Positions 7,512 to 16,966 of a DNA stretch of 64,000 nucleotides are shown piece after piece (position 1 is the first letter of the stretch; each line of letters starts with the position of its first letter). This DNA comes from Nocardioidaceae bacterium (GTDB lineage: Bacteria > Actinomycetota > Actinomycetes > Propionibacteriales > Nocardioidaceae). Below the pieces are notes generated by a model that did not search any database, was not told where the DNA came from, and worked only from the letters and a program-made list of their open reading frames with translations. Both the position numbers and the translations under genes were made by a program. Where the stretch lies: positions 744,001-808,000 of the forward strand of contig JAGIBL010000002.1 in NCBI GenBank assembly GCA_017744365.1. The letters are read 5' to 3'.

Positions 7512-9188
7512 TCACTGCTCGCGCATCGGAATCCGGACGCCGCGCTCCGCGGCGACCTCGGTGGCGCGGTCGTAGCCGGCGTCCACGTGCCGGATCACAC
7601 CCATGCCCGGGTCGTTGGTGAGCACACGCTCGATCTTCTCGGCGGCCAGCGGGGTCCCGTCGGCGACGCAGACCTGGCCGGCGTGCAGCGAGCGGCCCAT
7701 GCCGACGCCGCCGCCGTGGTGGAAGGACACCCAGGTCGCGCCCGAGGCCGTGTTCACCAGAGCGTTGAGGATCGCCCAGTCCGCGATGGCGTCGGAGCCG
7801 TCGGCCATCGACTCGGTCTCCCGGTACGGCGAGGCGACCGAGCCGCAGTCGAGGTGGTCGCGGCCGATCACGATGGGAGCGGAGAGCTCGCCGTTCGCGA
7901 CCATCTCGTTGAACTTGAGGCCGGCCAGGTGGCGCTCGCCGTACCCGAGCCAGCAGATCCGCGCCGGCAGTCCCTGGTAGTGCACCCGTTCCTGCGCCAT
8001 CCCGATCCACTTGCGCAGCCGCTCGTTGTCCGGGAACAGCTCGAGGATCGCCTCGTCGGTCTTGCGGATGTCCTCCGGGTCGCCGGAGAGCGCGGCCCAG
8101 CGGAACGGGCCCTTGCCCTCGCAGAACAGCGGCCGGATGTAGGCCGGCACGAAGCCGGGGAACTCGAAGGCGCGGTCGTAACCGCCCTTGCGGGCCTCGT
8201 CGCGGATCGAGTTGCCGTAGTCGAAGACCTCGGCGCCGGCGTCCTGGAACTCGACCATCGCGCGCACGTGCGCGGCCATCGAGGCCTGGGCCTCCTTGGT
8301 GAAGCCCTCCGGGTCGCGCTCGGCGCGCTCGTGCCACTCCTCGAAGGGAACCCCCACCGGCAGGTACGACAGCGGGTCGTGTGCCGAGGTCTGGTCGGTG
8401 ACGATGTCGATCGGCGCCTTCATCTCCAGCAGCTTCGGGAAGATCTCGGCGGCGTTGCCGAGCAGGCCGATGGACAGGCCTCGCTTCTCGTCGCGGGCCT
8501 GGACCGCCAGCTCGAGCGCGTGCTCCAGGTCGTCGGCCTGGACGTCGAGGTAGCGGTGCTCGATGCGCCGGGTGATCCGGCTCTGGTCGACGTCGACGCA
8601 GATCGCGACACCGTCGTTCATGGTGACGGCGAGCGGCTGGGCGCCACCCATGCCGCCGAGGCCGGCGGTCAGGGTGATGGTCCCCGCGAGCGTCCCGTCG
8701 AACCTCTTGTCGGCCACGGCGGCGAAGGTCTCGAAGGTGCCCTGGAGGATGCCCTGGGTGCCGATGTAGATCCACGAGCCCGCGGTCATCTGGCCGTACA
8801 TGGTCAGGCCCAGCTCCTCGAGCCGGCGGAACTCCTCCCAGTTGGCCCAGTCGCCGACCAGGTTGGAGTTCGCGATCAGCACGCGCGGGGCCCAGGTGTT
8901 CGTGCGGAACACGCCGACCGGCTTGCCGCTCTGCACCAGCAGGGTCTCGTCGTCGGCGAGGTCGCGCAGCGAGCGGACGATCGCGTCGTAGGACTCCCAG
9001 TTGCGGGCGGCCTTGCCGGTGCCGCCGTAGACGACGAGGTCCTCGGGGCGCTCGGCGTTCTCGGGGTCCAGGTTGTTCATCAGCATCCGCAGCGGCGCCT
9101 CGGTCTGCCAGGACCTGGCGGACAGCTCGGTGCCGGTGGCGGCGTGGATGGGCAGCCGCGGGTTGGTGCTCTCAGGGGTGGTGGTCAC
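7512..9188 (-). CDS. hutU: Urocanate hydratase
   Basis: A 558-residue cytosolic NAD-dependent lyase that hydrates urocanate to 4-imidazolone-5-propanoate, second step of histidine degradation. Conserved stretches are clear: [14 protein letters not shown] near the N-terminus, the NAD-binding [45 protein letters not shown] and [15 protein letters not shown], whose cysteine is the known active-site residue, then [12 protein letters not shown]. Full family length. The GTG start at 9188 overlaps the hutH stop by 4 bp, so it is translated with hutH. Confidence 0.96.
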   Translation of the reverse strand: MTTTPESTNPRLPIHAATGTELSARSWQTEAPLRMLMNNLDPENAERPEDLVVYGGTGKAARNWESYDAIVRSLRDLADDETLLVQSGKPVGVFRTNTWAPRVLIANSNLVGDWANWEEFRRLEELGLTMYGQMTAGSWIYIGTQGILQGTFETFAAVADKRFDGTLAGTITLTAGLGGMGGAQPLAVTMNDGVAICVDVDQSRITRRIEHRYLDVQADDLEHALELAVQARDEKRGLSIGLLGNAAEIFPKLLEMKAPIDIVTDQTSAHDPLSYLPVGVPFEEWHERAERDPEGFTKEAQASMAAHVRAMVEFQDAGAEVFDYGNSIRDEARKGGYDRAFEFPGFVPAYIRPLFCEGKGPFRWAALSGDPEDIRKTDEAILELFPDNERLRKWIGMAQERVHYQGLPARICWLGYGERHLAGLKFNEMVANGELSAPIVIGRDHLDCGSVASPYRETESMADGSDAIADWAILNALVNTASGATWVSFHHGGGVGMGRSLHAGQVCVADGTPLAAEKIERVLTNDPGMGVIRHVDAGYDRATEVAAERGVRIPMREQ

Positions 9189-10741
9189 TGCAGTTCTCCG
9201 ATCACGGACTCGGCGGCGGCCAACAGGGCGCCGGAGGCGACGAGCGAGACGGCGGTCTCGATCTCAGGGGCGAGGTGACGGTCGGGTCCCGGGCCGGCGA
9301 CGCCGGCATCCCGGAGAGCCCGTACGACGGCCGCGGTGGCCGGCGAGGGAACCAGGGGCGCGCGCAGGTCGAGGGCACGCGCGGCGGTGAGGATCTCGAT
9401 GGCGACGACCCGGGTGAGCCCGTCGACCGAACGACGCAGCTTGCGGGCGGCCGACCAGCCCATCGAGACGTGGTCCTCCTGCATCGCGCTGGAGGGGATC
9501 GAGTCGACGCTGGCCGGGACCGCGAGCCGCTTGAGCTCGGAGACGATCGCGGCCTGGGTGTACTGGGCGATCATGTGCCCGGAGTCGACGCCCGGGTCGT
9601 CGGCGAGGAACGGCGGCAGGCCGTGGTTGCGGGCCTTGTCCAGGAACCGGTCTGTCCGGCGCTCGCTGATCGAGGCGACGTCGGCGGCGGCGATCGCGGC
9701 GAAGTCGAGGACGTAGGCCACCGGGGCGCCGTGGAAGTTGCCGTTCGACTCGACGCGGCCCTCGTCCGGCAGCACCACCGGGTTGTCGACCGCGGAGGCG
9801 AGCTCCCGGCCGGCGACGGCGGCGGCGTGGGCGAAGGTGTCCCGAGCCGCCCCGTGGACCTGCGGCGAGCAGCGCAGCGAGTACGCGTCCTGGACCCGGT
9901 TGCAGTCGGGCCCGCGGTGCGAGGCGACGACACCGGAGTCGGCGAGCAGGGCGACCAGGTTCGCGGCGGAGGCAGCCTGGCCGGGGTGCGGCCGGATCGC
10001 CTGCAGCTCGGGAGCGAACACCCGGTCGGTGCCGAGCTGGCCCTCGACCGACATCGCCGCGGCCACGTCGGCGGTCTTGAGCAGCATGGTCAGGTCGGTG
10101 AGCGCGAGCACGAGCATGCCGAGCATGCCGTCGGTGCCGTTGATGAGAGCCAGGCCTTCCTTGGCGGCCAGCTCGACCGGCTTGAGCCCGGCGGCGGCGA
10201 GCGCCTCGGCGGCCGGCATCAGGGTGCCCTCGGCGTCGCGGACCGAGCCCTCGCCCATCAGCGCGAGCGCGCAGTGCGAGAGCGGGGCCAGGTCGCCGGA
10301 GCAGCCGAGCGAGCCGTACTCGTGCACCACCGGGGTGATCCCGGCCGAGAGCAGCGAGGCGATCAGCTCGGCGGTCTCCCGGCGCACGCCGGTGTGCCCG
10401 GTGGCCAGCGTGGACAGCCGCAGCAGCATCAGGCCGCGGACCACCTCCCGCTCCACCTCGGGGCCGGAGCCGGCGGCGTGCGAGCGCACCAGCGAGCGCT
10501 GCAGCTGCGCGCGCATCTCCACCGGGATGTGCCGGGTGGCGAGGGCGCCGAACCCGGTGGAGATGCCGTAGGCCGGCGTGGGCTGCTCGGCCAGCTCGTC
10601 GACCACGGCACGGGCGTGGTCGATGGCGGTCAGGGCGTCGTCGGAGAGGGTGACGGCGGCGCCGTCGCGGGCGACCGCGACCACGTCGGCGAAGGAGACC
10701 GGGCCGATACCGATCTCGACAGTCTGTCGGGCGTTGCTCAT
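9185..10741 (-). CDS. hutH: Histidine ammonia-lyase
   Basis: A 518-residue homotetrameric lyase that removes ammonia from L-histidine to give urocanate, the entry step. Y58 in YGISTGFG is the catalytic tyrosine position. The MIO cofactor site reads [12 protein letters not shown], so the cyclising triad is C147-S148-G149 where the best-known enzymes have Ala-Ser-Gly. Other family blocks follow: [26 protein letters not shown] and QEDHVSMG. The ATG at 10741 is chosen from the family N-terminus (TVEIG); the frame is open further upstream but that part has no similarity. A TTGACG hexamer and a 16-bp inverted repeat lie upstream, facing the divergent permease. Confidence 0.96.
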   Translation of the reverse strand: MSNARQTVEIGIGPVSFADVVAVARDGAAVTLSDDALTAIDHARAVVDELAEQPTPAYGISTGFGALATRHIPVEMRAQLQRSLVRSHAAGSGPEVEREVVRGLMLLRLSTLATGHTGVRRETAELIASLLSAGITPVVHEYGSLGCSGDLAPLSHCALALMGEGSVRDAEGTLMPAAEALAAAGLKPVELAAKEGLALINGTDGMLGMLVLALTDLTMLLKTADVAAAMSVEGQLGTDRVFAPELQAIRPHPGQAASAANLVALLADSGVVASHRGPDCNRVQDAYSLRCSPQVHGAARDTFAHAAAVAGRELASAVDNPVVLPDEGRVESNGNFHGAPVAYVLDFAAIAAADVASISERRTDRFLDKARNHGLPPFLADDPGVDSGHMIAQYTQAAIVSELKRLAVPASVDSIPSSAMQEDHVSMGWSAARKLRRSVDGLTRVVAIEILTAARALDLRAPLVPSPATAAVVRALRDAGVAGPGPDRHLAPEIETAVSLVASGALLAAAESVIGELQ

Positions 10742-10796
10742 GTCCTCATCCAACGCCCCGGCAGGCCCGCCGAACAGCCCCGTCAAGGGTGTCGCT

Positions 10797-10812
10797 GTCT
10801 CATATCCGAGAC
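10797..10812. promoter_or_regulatory. Inverted repeat between hutH and the MFS gene (site 2)
   Basis: GTCTCATATCCGAGAC, an inverted repeat with GTCTC/GAGAC arms. It lies 56-71 bases before hutH and 108-123 bases before the permease, and matches sites at 5450 and 12445. The nearest regulator is the IclR protein at 12478, whose family binds short palindromes of this size. Confidence 0.6.
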
Positions 10813-10876
10813 GTCCTGCCCGCGTCGACGATGTCGCCCGCGGATCCGGCGCGCAGGCCTTTCGTCCCGCTGAATG

Positions 10877-10913
10877 AGACAGAATGTCTTGAATAATGAA
10901 ACAGACGTAGACT
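10877..10913 (+). promoter_or_regulatory. Promoter and palindrome of the hut-linked permease
   Basis: TGTCTT (10885-10890), 17 bases, TAGACT (10908-10913), then 6 bases to the ATG at 10920 give a promoter for a leaderless mRNA. The palindrome AGACAGAATGTCT (10877-10889, 5-bp arms) covers the -35 and is a probable operator; its AGAC/GTCT arms resemble the neighbouring hut-type repeats in reversed order. Confidence 0.5.
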
Positions 10914-10919
10914 TCCCGC

Positions 10920-12098
10920 ATGAGTCAGCAGCGTCCGCACCCGTGGGTGATGCTGCTGCTGTCCACCGTCGGCCAGGCCGCCTCATCGGCCGTGGTCAAC
11001 GGGCCCGCCTTCCTGATCCCGGCCCTGCACGAGCAGGGGATGAGCCTCTCGGCCGCGGGCTGGGTCGCCACTGCCTCCATCATCGGGGGTACCTGCACCC
11101 TGATCCTCTGGGGGGCGGTCGTCGACGCGATCGGCGAGCGGCTGGTGATGACCGCGAGCCTCGGGCTCAGCGCGCTCAGCCTGGCCGCGGCCGCCGCGAC
11201 CCACGACTCCCCCGTCCTGCTCGGTCTCTTCCTGTTCCTCGCCGGCGCCACCGCCGCGGGCACGTCCTCGGCCAGCGGACGCGTCGTGGTGGGCTGGTTC
11301 CCGCCCCGCAGGCGCGGCACCGCGATGGGCGTGCGCCAGATGGCCCAGCCGGTCGGCGTCGGCCTGGCCGCGGTGGCCGTCCCGGTGCTCGCCGCCGGGC
11401 CCGGGATCGCCGCCGCCGTGCTCGCGCCCGCCCTGGTCGCCGGCCTCAGCGCGCTGGCGTGCGCGGCCTGGGTCCTCGACCCGGCCCGGCCCGAGCGAAC
11501 GGCCGCGACCGTCGGCGCCAACCCCTACCGCGGGTCGGACTATCTGCAGCGCATCCACGCGGTCTCGATGCTCCTGGTGATCCCGCAGTTCACCGTGTGG
11601 AGCTTCATGCTCGTCTGGCTGCAGGTCGGCCGGGACTGGTCCCCCGGCGCCGCCGGTGCCCTGGTCGCGTTCGCCCAGGTGCTCGGCGCCGCCGGCAGGA
11701 TCGGCTCGGGCCACCTCTCCGACGTGGTCGGCTCCCGGACGCGCCCGCTGCGCTGGGTCGCGATCGCGGCCGGCCTGACCATGCTCGCCGTGGGCGTCAG
11801 CATCCGCGCGGACTGGGCCGTCGCCGTCCCGCTGATCGTGCTTGCCTCGACGATCACCGTGGCCGACAACGGGCTCGCCTTCACCGCCGTCGCCGAACGG
11901 GCCGGGCCGTTCTGGTCAGGGCGCGCGCTCGGCCTGCAGAACACCGGGCAGTACCTCACCGCCGTGTTCGTGCCGCCGGTGATCGGCTTCCTGGTGCCGC
12001 TGTGGGGCTACGGGCTCGCCTTCGGGGTGACCGGCATCTTCCCGCTCATCGCCGCTCCCCTGGTGCCGCGCGACGAGACGGACCTCTCCGCTCTGTAG
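10920..12098 (+). CDS. MFS permease, probably for histidine or urocanate
   Basis: A 392-residue major facilitator protein with about 12 transmembrane helices in two halves. Family marks are the loop 2-3 GAVVDAIGERLVM and PPRRRGTAMGVRQMAQPVG, the latter typical of drug and metabolite:H+ carriers. It reads divergently from hutH across a shared regulatory region and is followed by the DUF1905 and iclR genes. The substrate is not readable from sequence; the position suggests uptake of histidine, urocanate or a related imidazole (inference). Confidence 0.75.
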   Translation: MSQQRPHPWVMLLLSTVGQAASSAVVNGPAFLIPALHEQGMSLSAAGWVATASIIGGTCTLILWGAVVDAIGERLVMTASLGLSALSLAAAAATHDSPVLLGLFLFLAGATAAGTSSASGRVVVGWFPPRRRGTAMGVRQMAQPVGVGLAAVAVPVLAAGPGIAAAVLAPALVAGLSALACAAWVLDPARPERTAATVGANPYRGSDYLQRIHAVSMLLVIPQFTVWSFMLVWLQVGRDWSPGAAGALVAFAQVLGAAGRIGSGHLSDVVGSRTRPLRWVAIAAGLTMLAVGVSIRADWAVAVPLIVLASTITVADNGLAFTAVAERAGPFWSGRALGLQNTGQYLTAVFVPPVIGFLVPLWGYGLAFGVTGIFPLIAAPLVPRDETDLSAL

Positions 12099-12107
12099 TT
12101 GTCGGGG

Positions 12108-12407
12108 TCACTCCACCAACCGCACCACCACCTCGCAGGCATCGCCCTCGTCGATCCCCTCGGCGACCCGGACCGCCTTCTTCACCGGGAGCACGAACGA
12201 GCCGCTCTCGGCCTGCGGGAACACCGAGGTCCGCCAGGTCGACCCCCCGATGGTCGCCTCGACACGAACCGAGCCGAACCCGCGCGGTGGCCCGGCCTCC
12301 AGGCGCAGGTCGGCCGCGTGCTCGGGCGGCATGGTCACGAAGAACCACGAGGCGGTGGTCTGCGCGTCCCACTGCCAGAGCTCGGCGGTGAAGGAGTACT
12401 CGTCCAT
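12108..12407 (-). CDS. DUF1905 domain protein
   Basis: A 99-residue single-domain protein. The pattern FTAELWQWDAQTTASWFFVTMPPE, then RGFGSVRVEATIGGSTWRTSVFP and SGSFVLPVKKAVRVAEGIDEGD, is the compact beta-barrel of DUF1905 proteins, whose biochemical role is unknown. The ATG at 12407 is set by the domain start and an AAGGTG upstream. It is convergent with the permease (9-bp gap) and divergent from iclR, so the 12445 inverted repeat could control both directions. Confidence 0.75.
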   Translation of the reverse strand: MDEYSFTAELWQWDAQTTASWFFVTMPPEHAADLRLEAGPPRGFGSVRVEATIGGSTWRTSVFPQAESGSFVLPVKKAVRVAEGIDEGDACEVVVRLVE

Positions 12408-12444
12408 GGAGACACCTTGGCAGCCGCCACCGACAACCTGCCTG

Positions 12445-12471
12445 GTCTCGGATCCCAGACAGCCGTAGGCT
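12445..12471 (+). promoter_or_regulatory. iclR promoter with inverted repeat (site 3)
   Basis: GTCTCGGATCCCAGAC (12445-12460; arms match at 7 of 8 positions) is followed by TAGGCT (12466-12471), a -10 element 6 bases before the iclR ATG. The repeat covers the -33 to -18 region of a predicted leaderless transcript, an arrangement expected for autorepression. Confidence 0.6.
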
Positions 12472-12477
12472 GCCTCC

Positions 12478-13230
12478 ATGAGCCAGGTCCCCGCCGCCAC
12501 CAAGGCGATGCGTGTGCTCAAGTTCCTGGCCAGCCAGCCCGACCCGGTGCCCCTGGACCGGATCATGCGCGCCTGCGAGCTGCCCCGCTCGACGGCCTAC
12601 CACCTGATGAACGCGATGGCCGAGGAAGGGTTCGTCACGCACCTGGCCGAGGAGCGCCGCTACGGGCTCGGCGTGGCCGCCTTCGAGGTCGGCAGCGGGT
12701 ACACCCGGCAGGCTCCCCTGCAACGCCTGGCCCGCCGGCACCTGGCCCGGCTCAGCGACCAGGTCGGCGAGTCCGCGCACCTGGCCGTCCCGCACGGGCG
12801 CGACGTCCTCTACGTCATCGAGGAGCGCGCCCCCGGACGACCGCCGCTGGTCACCGAGGTCGGCGTCCGGCTGCCCGCCCACCTGACCGCGAGCGGCCGG
12901 GCGATCCTGGCCGCGCTGCCCACCCAGCAGGTGCGCGCGCTGTACCCGGACCGGTCCGCCTTCGTCGAGCGCACCGGCCTCGGCCCGACCTCGCTGAGCG
13001 CGCTGCGCACGATCCTGGCCGAGACCCGGCAGCGCGGGTTCGCGGTCGAGGACGGCGAGATCACCACCGGGTTCGCCTCGATCGCGGTCCCGGTGATCGA
13101 CCACAACGACCTGCCGCTGGCCGGCGTCGCGGTCACCTTCCCCGCCGACGGCCACGCGGACACCCAGCGGATCGCGTCCGCCGTACGGGCCACCGCCGCC
13201 GCCCTGGGACGACGGGTCGGCGGACACTGA
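12478..13230 (+). CDS. IclR family transcriptional regulator
   Basis: A 250-residue DNA-binding protein. Residues 1-60 form the winged helix-turn-helix (VPLDRIMRACELPRSTAYHLMNAMAEEGF), and residues 75-250 the IclR effector-binding domain with HLARLSDQVGESAHLAV, LPAHLTASGRAILA and a C-terminal TGFASIAVPVIDHNDLPLAGVAVTF cut short here. IclR proteins control catabolic operons and sense small acids; histidine catabolism is the obvious target because near-identical inverted repeats precede this gene and hutH. Whether it represses or activates is unknown. No Shine-Dalgarno precedes the ATG. Confidence 0.88.
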   Translation: MSQVPAATKAMRVLKFLASQPDPVPLDRIMRACELPRSTAYHLMNAMAEEGFVTHLAEERRYGLGVAAFEVGSGYTRQAPLQRLARRHLARLSDQVGESAHLAVPHGRDVLYVIEERAPGRPPLVTEVGVRLPAHLTASGRAILAALPTQQVRALYPDRSAFVERTGLGPTSLSALRTILAETRQRGFAVEDGEITTGFASIAVPVIDHNDLPLAGVAVTFPADGHADTQRIASAVRATAAALGRRVGGH

Positions 13231-13358
13231 GCCGGCGCTGAGGCGGACGCTGGACCGGAGCGGACCAGACGAGACTCCGCGTCTCGCGAGCCGTGACCCC
13301 GGCCAGGCGCACTCGTTGGGGGTCTGACAGGTACTCACCAGTACAGCAAGGGTCCGCC

Positions 13359-15950
13359 ATGCGCTCAGCCACGCCTGCCTCCCCCCGCTCCGCCGCCCGC
13401 CTCGCGATCACCGTCGTGGTCGCGCTCGCCCTGGTCGGCGCCGTGCTGGCCTACAACAGCCGGTCCGCGGGCGGGCAGGGAGGCGGGCAGGGAAGCGCCG
13501 ACGAGCTGAAGAAGTCGTACACGGCGACCGCGGCGAACACGACCAGGAAGAAGGCCGACGACACCGTCTACAACGCGGACGGCACCCACGCCCACGACCC
13601 GGGGACGCCACCGCACGACGACAACGACCCGGCCACCAAGAACGCCATCTCGCGCGCGGCGACCGCGACGGACGCGGACACCACGGATCCGACCACCCCG
13701 GCCCAGGCCCGCGCGGACGAGCGCTCCGCCGCCCAGCAGCGAACCCAGCGGGCCGTCCCGCTCCGGCACGTCGCGGTCGACCCGGCCCAGCCGACGATCC
13801 CGGCCAACCGGTTCAACCTGTTCAACGCCTGCTACGGGCTGCGCTCGACGGCCACCGGCCGCTGGCTCAACGGCGTGCACGTCACCGCCACCAGCCAGGG
13901 CACCGGCACGCCGCTCTACTTCAAGCCGACCATGCTCGGCCGCTACCTGCTCTACTCGCCGACGCGGACCTTCCTCGGCGCGAAGGCCGGGAAGGCGACG
14001 TACGCGACGAAGGGCAACGCCTCCACCAACTGGACGGTGACCCAGGCCGGCGCGCGCCAGTTCCGGCTGTTCCTGCCGGGCAAGGGCTACCTGGCCGCCG
14101 CGGCCAGCGGCGAGGCGGTCTTCGTCGCCGCCCCGACCGGGCGCACCCAGTTCACGCCGTACCGGCGCTCCGGCTGCACCGCCTTCCCGGAGATCGCGGT
14201 GAACGTGAGCGGCAACCCCACCGCCGGTACGACGTCGTACCAGGAGACGCGCGGCTACATCGACGCGCACACGCACGGGATGGCGTTCGAGTTCCTCGGC
14301 GGCGACCTGCACTGCGGCCGGCCCTGGTCGCCGTGGGGCGTCGCGGTCGCGCTGGCCGGCTGCCAGGGCCTCAACAGCGTCACCGGCAGCGCCGTCGAGT
14401 CGTTCCTGTCCGGCGAGATCGGCGCGGACCCGGTCGGGTGGCCGACGTTCAAGAGCTGGCCGGCGCCGGACGCGCTCACCCACGAGGGCACCTACTACAA
14501 GTGGATGGAGCGGTCCTGGCGGGCGGGGCAGCGGGTACTGGTGAACCTGCTCGTCGAGAACAACCAGCTCTGCACGCTCTACCCGATCAAGCGGAACTCC
14601 TGCAACGACATGACCTCGATCAGGCTGCAGGCCAAGGACATGCACCTGATGCAGGACTACATCGACGCCCAGCACGGCGGGCCGGGCAAGGGCTGGTACC
14701 GGATCGTCACGAACCCCGTGCAGGCCCGTCAGGTCATCAACGCCGGCAAGATGGCCGTGATCATGGGCATCGAGACCTCGGTGCTGTTCGGCTGCCACAC
14801 CCGGCTCGGCCACTCGACCTGCACCACCACCTCGATCGACCGCCAGCTCGACGAGGTCAAGCGCATGGGCGTGGTGCAGATGGAGCTGGTCAACAAGTTC
14901 GACAACGCGCTCGCCGGCGTCGCGGGCGACGAGGGCACCACCGGCTACCTGGTCAACACCGCGAACACGCTCGAGACCGGCTCGCCGTGGCGGATGGCGA
15001 CCTGCGACCCGAACGACCCCGAGGTGCACGACAAGGACCAGGACAACTCGGTGCCCATCCCCGACCAGGACGCGCTGTTCGGCGCGATCCTCCGGGTGCT
15101 GCCGCAGAACCTGCTCGCCAGCCTCCCGGCGATCCCGCTCTACCCGGCCAAGCACCACTGCAACAAGCTCGGCCTCTCCGGGCTCGGCGCGTACACCATC
15201 CGCGGCATGGTCAAGCGGAACATGCTCTTCGACCCCGACCACATGAGCGTCAAGGCACGCAAGCAGTCCCTCGACCTCATCGACCAGCTGCGCTACTCCG
15301 GCGTGGTCTCCAGCCACTCCTGGTCGACGCCGGACGCCTACCCGCGCATCTACCGCGAGAAGGGCTTCATCACGCCGTACGCCGGCGACAGCACCGGCTT
15401 CGTGGCCAAGTGGCGCCGCGCGCTGACCTGGGCGAACCCGCGGACCTACTGGGGCATCGGCTTCGGCGCGGACATCAACGGCCTCGGCGCGCAGGGCGAC
15501 CCGCGCGGCGCCGACGTCAGCAACCCGGTGCGGTACCCGTTCACCGGCCTCGGGGGCGTCAAGGTCTACCAGCAGACCAGCGGTGTGCGGACCTACGACA
15601 TCAACAAGGACGGCGTCGCGCACTACGGTCTCTACCCCGACTGGATCGAGGACCTGCGCATCCTCGGCGGCAACCGCATCGTCCAGGACATGACCCGCGG
15701 GCCCGAGGCCTACCTGCAGACGTGGGAGCGCGCGTACGGCGTGAAGCCGGATGCCTGCAGCAACGGCGGCAAGCACTCCTCGCGCTTCTTCCACACCCGC
15801 GTGCGCGTCGGGAGCACCTGGTGGAAGGTCGTCCGGACCGCCGGCCAGCCGCACCGCCGGATCGACCGCCAGTTCGCCTACTGCGGGGCGAGCGGGACGG
15901 TCCTGGTGAACTTCAACGCGCGCGGGCGGGTGACCTCGGTCCGGGGGTGA
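13359..15950 (+). CDS. Large secreted amidohydrolase-superfamily protein (dipeptidase-like)
   Basis: An 863-residue exported protein. The N-terminus has a hydrophobic segment (about 13-32) as signal peptide or anchor, then a Gly/Ser and charged low-complexity region to about 130. A domain of about 150 residues rich in Trp, Phe and Thr follows, and then a metal-dependent hydrolase domain: DAHTHG (H304, H306), FDPDHMS near 625, SSHSWS near 652 and GFGADINGLGAQ near 700. These blocks recall renal dipeptidase and other TIM-barrel amidohydrolases; the real substrate is unknown. The ATG at 13359 has AAGG 7 bases upstream. It stands alone after iclR and converges on pstB with a 3-bp gap. Confidence 0.7.
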   Translation: MRSATPASPRSAARLAITVVVALALVGAVLAYNSRSAGGQGGGQGSADELKKSYTATAANTTRKKADDTVYNADGTHAHDPGTPPHDDNDPATKNAISRAATATDADTTDPTTPAQARADERSAAQQRTQRAVPLRHVAVDPAQPTIPANRFNLFNACYGLRSTATGRWLNGVHVTATSQGTGTPLYFKPTMLGRYLLYSPTRTFLGAKAGKATYATKGNASTNWTVTQAGARQFRLFLPGKGYLAAAASGEAVFVAAPTGRTQFTPYRRSGCTAFPEIAVNVSGNPTAGTTSYQETRGYIDAHTHGMAFEFLGGDLHCGRPWSPWGVAVALAGCQGLNSVTGSAVESFLSGEIGADPVGWPTFKSWPAPDALTHEGTYYKWMERSWRAGQRVLVNLLVENNQLCTLYPIKRNSCNDMTSIRLQAKDMHLMQDYIDAQHGGPGKGWYRIVTNPVQARQVINAGKMAVIMGIETSVLFGCHTRLGHSTCTTTSIDRQLDEVKRMGVVQMELVNKFDNALAGVAGDEGTTGYLVNTANTLETGSPWRMATCDPNDPEVHDKDQDNSVPIPDQDALFGAILRVLPQNLLASLPAIPLYPAKHHCNKLGLSGLGAYTIRGMVKRNMLFDPDHMSVKARKQSLDLIDQLRYSGVVSSHSWSTPDAYPRIYREKGFITPYAGDSTGFVAKWRRALTWANPRTYWGIGFGADINGLGAQGDPRGADVSNPVRYPFTGLGGVKVYQQTSGVRTYDINKDGVAHYGLYPDWIEDLRILGGNRIVQDMTRGPEAYLQTWERAYGVKPDACSNGGKHSSRFFHTRVRVGSTWWKVVRTAGQPHRRIDRQFAYCGASGTVLVNFNARGRVTSVRG

Positions 15951-15953
15951 GGC

Positions 15954-16940
15954 TCAGCCGAAGCGGCCGTTGACGTAGTCGTCTGTCCGCTGGTCCCGGG
16001 GGTTGCTGAAGATCGCCTCGGTGTCGCCGTACTCGACGATCACGCCGGGCGCGTTGTGCTCGGCGAGGAAGAACGCGCACTGGTCGGAGATCCGGTGGGC
16101 CTGCTGCATGTTGTGGGTGACGATCACGATCGTGACCTCGCCGCGCAGGTCTGCGATGGTCTCCTCGATGCGCCGCGTCGAGCTCGGGTCCAGGGCCGAT
16201 GCCGGCTCGTCCATGAGCAGGATCTCCGGGGTCAGCGCCATCGCGCGGGCGATGCAGAGCCGCTGCTGCTGGCCACCGGAGAGCCCGCCGCCGGGCTGGT
16301 GCAGCCGGTCCTTGACCTCGTCCCAGAGCGAGGCCTTCTTCAGCGACTCCTCGACCAGGAAGTCGCGCTCCTCGCGGCTCGCCTTGGTGCCGGTCAGGTC
16401 CAGGGCGGCGACCGTGTTTTCGTAGATCGACATCGCCGGGAACGGGTTCGGCTTCTGGAAGACCATGCCGATCTTCTTGCGCGCGTCGGTGACGCGCTGT
16501 CCCGGCGCGTAGATGTCCTGGCCGTCGAGGACGACCTGTCCGGCCAGCGAGGCGCTCGGGATCAGCTCGTGCATCCGGTTCAGGATCCGCAGGAACGTGG
16601 ACTTGCCGCAGCCGGACGGGCCGATCAGCGCGGTCACCTGGCCGGCGGGCATGGTCAGGGAGACCCGGTCGAGCACCTTGCGGTCGCCGAACCAGGCGGT
16701 GATCGCCTCGGCGCGCAGCTCGGCGGCCTGGGTGCCACCGAGGAAGCCGCGCAGCACGTTGGAACCGCTGACGTCGACGCTGCCCGCCCGCCGCGCACCG
16801 CCGCGACCCCAGGGCCGTCGCCGGCCACGGGCCTGCGGGTCCGGCGCGGGCGGCGCCGCGAGGCCGCGCTCGAGCTCGAGGACCTGGGTCTCGACGTCCC
16901 GGTCGCTCGGGACCTCGATCTGCTCGCTCGACTCGTACAT
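15954..16940 (-). CDS. pstB: Phosphate ABC transporter ATPase with N-terminal extension
   Basis: A 328-residue cytoplasmic ATPase that energises PstCA. Walker A GPSGCGKST is at 107-115, the signature LSGGQQQR at 220-227, and Walker B ILLMDE at 240-245; NRMHELIP and VFQKPNPFPAMSIYENT are PstB-specific. The family is usually about 260 residues, so the first 70 residues, acidic then Arg/Gly-rich, are an extra N-terminal arm. The ATG at 16940 has AGGAG 6 bases upstream. It is the last gene of the minus-strand cluster, 26 bp after the pseudosortase. Confidence 0.93.
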   Translation of the reverse strand: MYESSEQIEVPSDRDVETQVLELERGLAAPPAPDPQARGRRRPWGRGGARRAGSVDVSGSNVLRGFLGGTQAAELRAEAITAWFGDRKVLDRVSLTMPAGQVTALIGPSGCGKSTFLRILNRMHELIPSASLAGQVVLDGQDIYAPGQRVTDARKKIGMVFQKPNPFPAMSIYENTVAALDLTGTKASREERDFLVEESLKKASLWDEVKDRLHQPGGGLSGGQQQRLCIARAMALTPEILLMDEPASALDPSSTRRIEETIADLRGEVTIVIVTHNMQQAHRISDQCAFFLAEHNAPGVIVEYGDTEAIFSNPRDQRTDDYVNGRFG

Positions 16941-16966
16941 GACAGCTCCTACTTCGGTTCCAGGGT

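Noticed and set aside
13270-13286. CGAGAC-TCCGC-GTCTCG inverted repeat as a fourth hut operator
   Set aside because: Its arms are in reverse order (GAGAC first) with a 5-base loop; it fits a small hairpin after iclR better.
13365-15854. A reading frame of about 830 codons on the minus strand
   Set aside because: It is fully antisense to the secreted hydrolase, has Arg/Gly/Val-rich composition and no motif; the high GC at third positions opens such frames. Similar long antisense frames opposite hutIF, hutU, etfD, the DUF1275 gene and the acyl-CoA dehydrogenase were rejected for the same reason.
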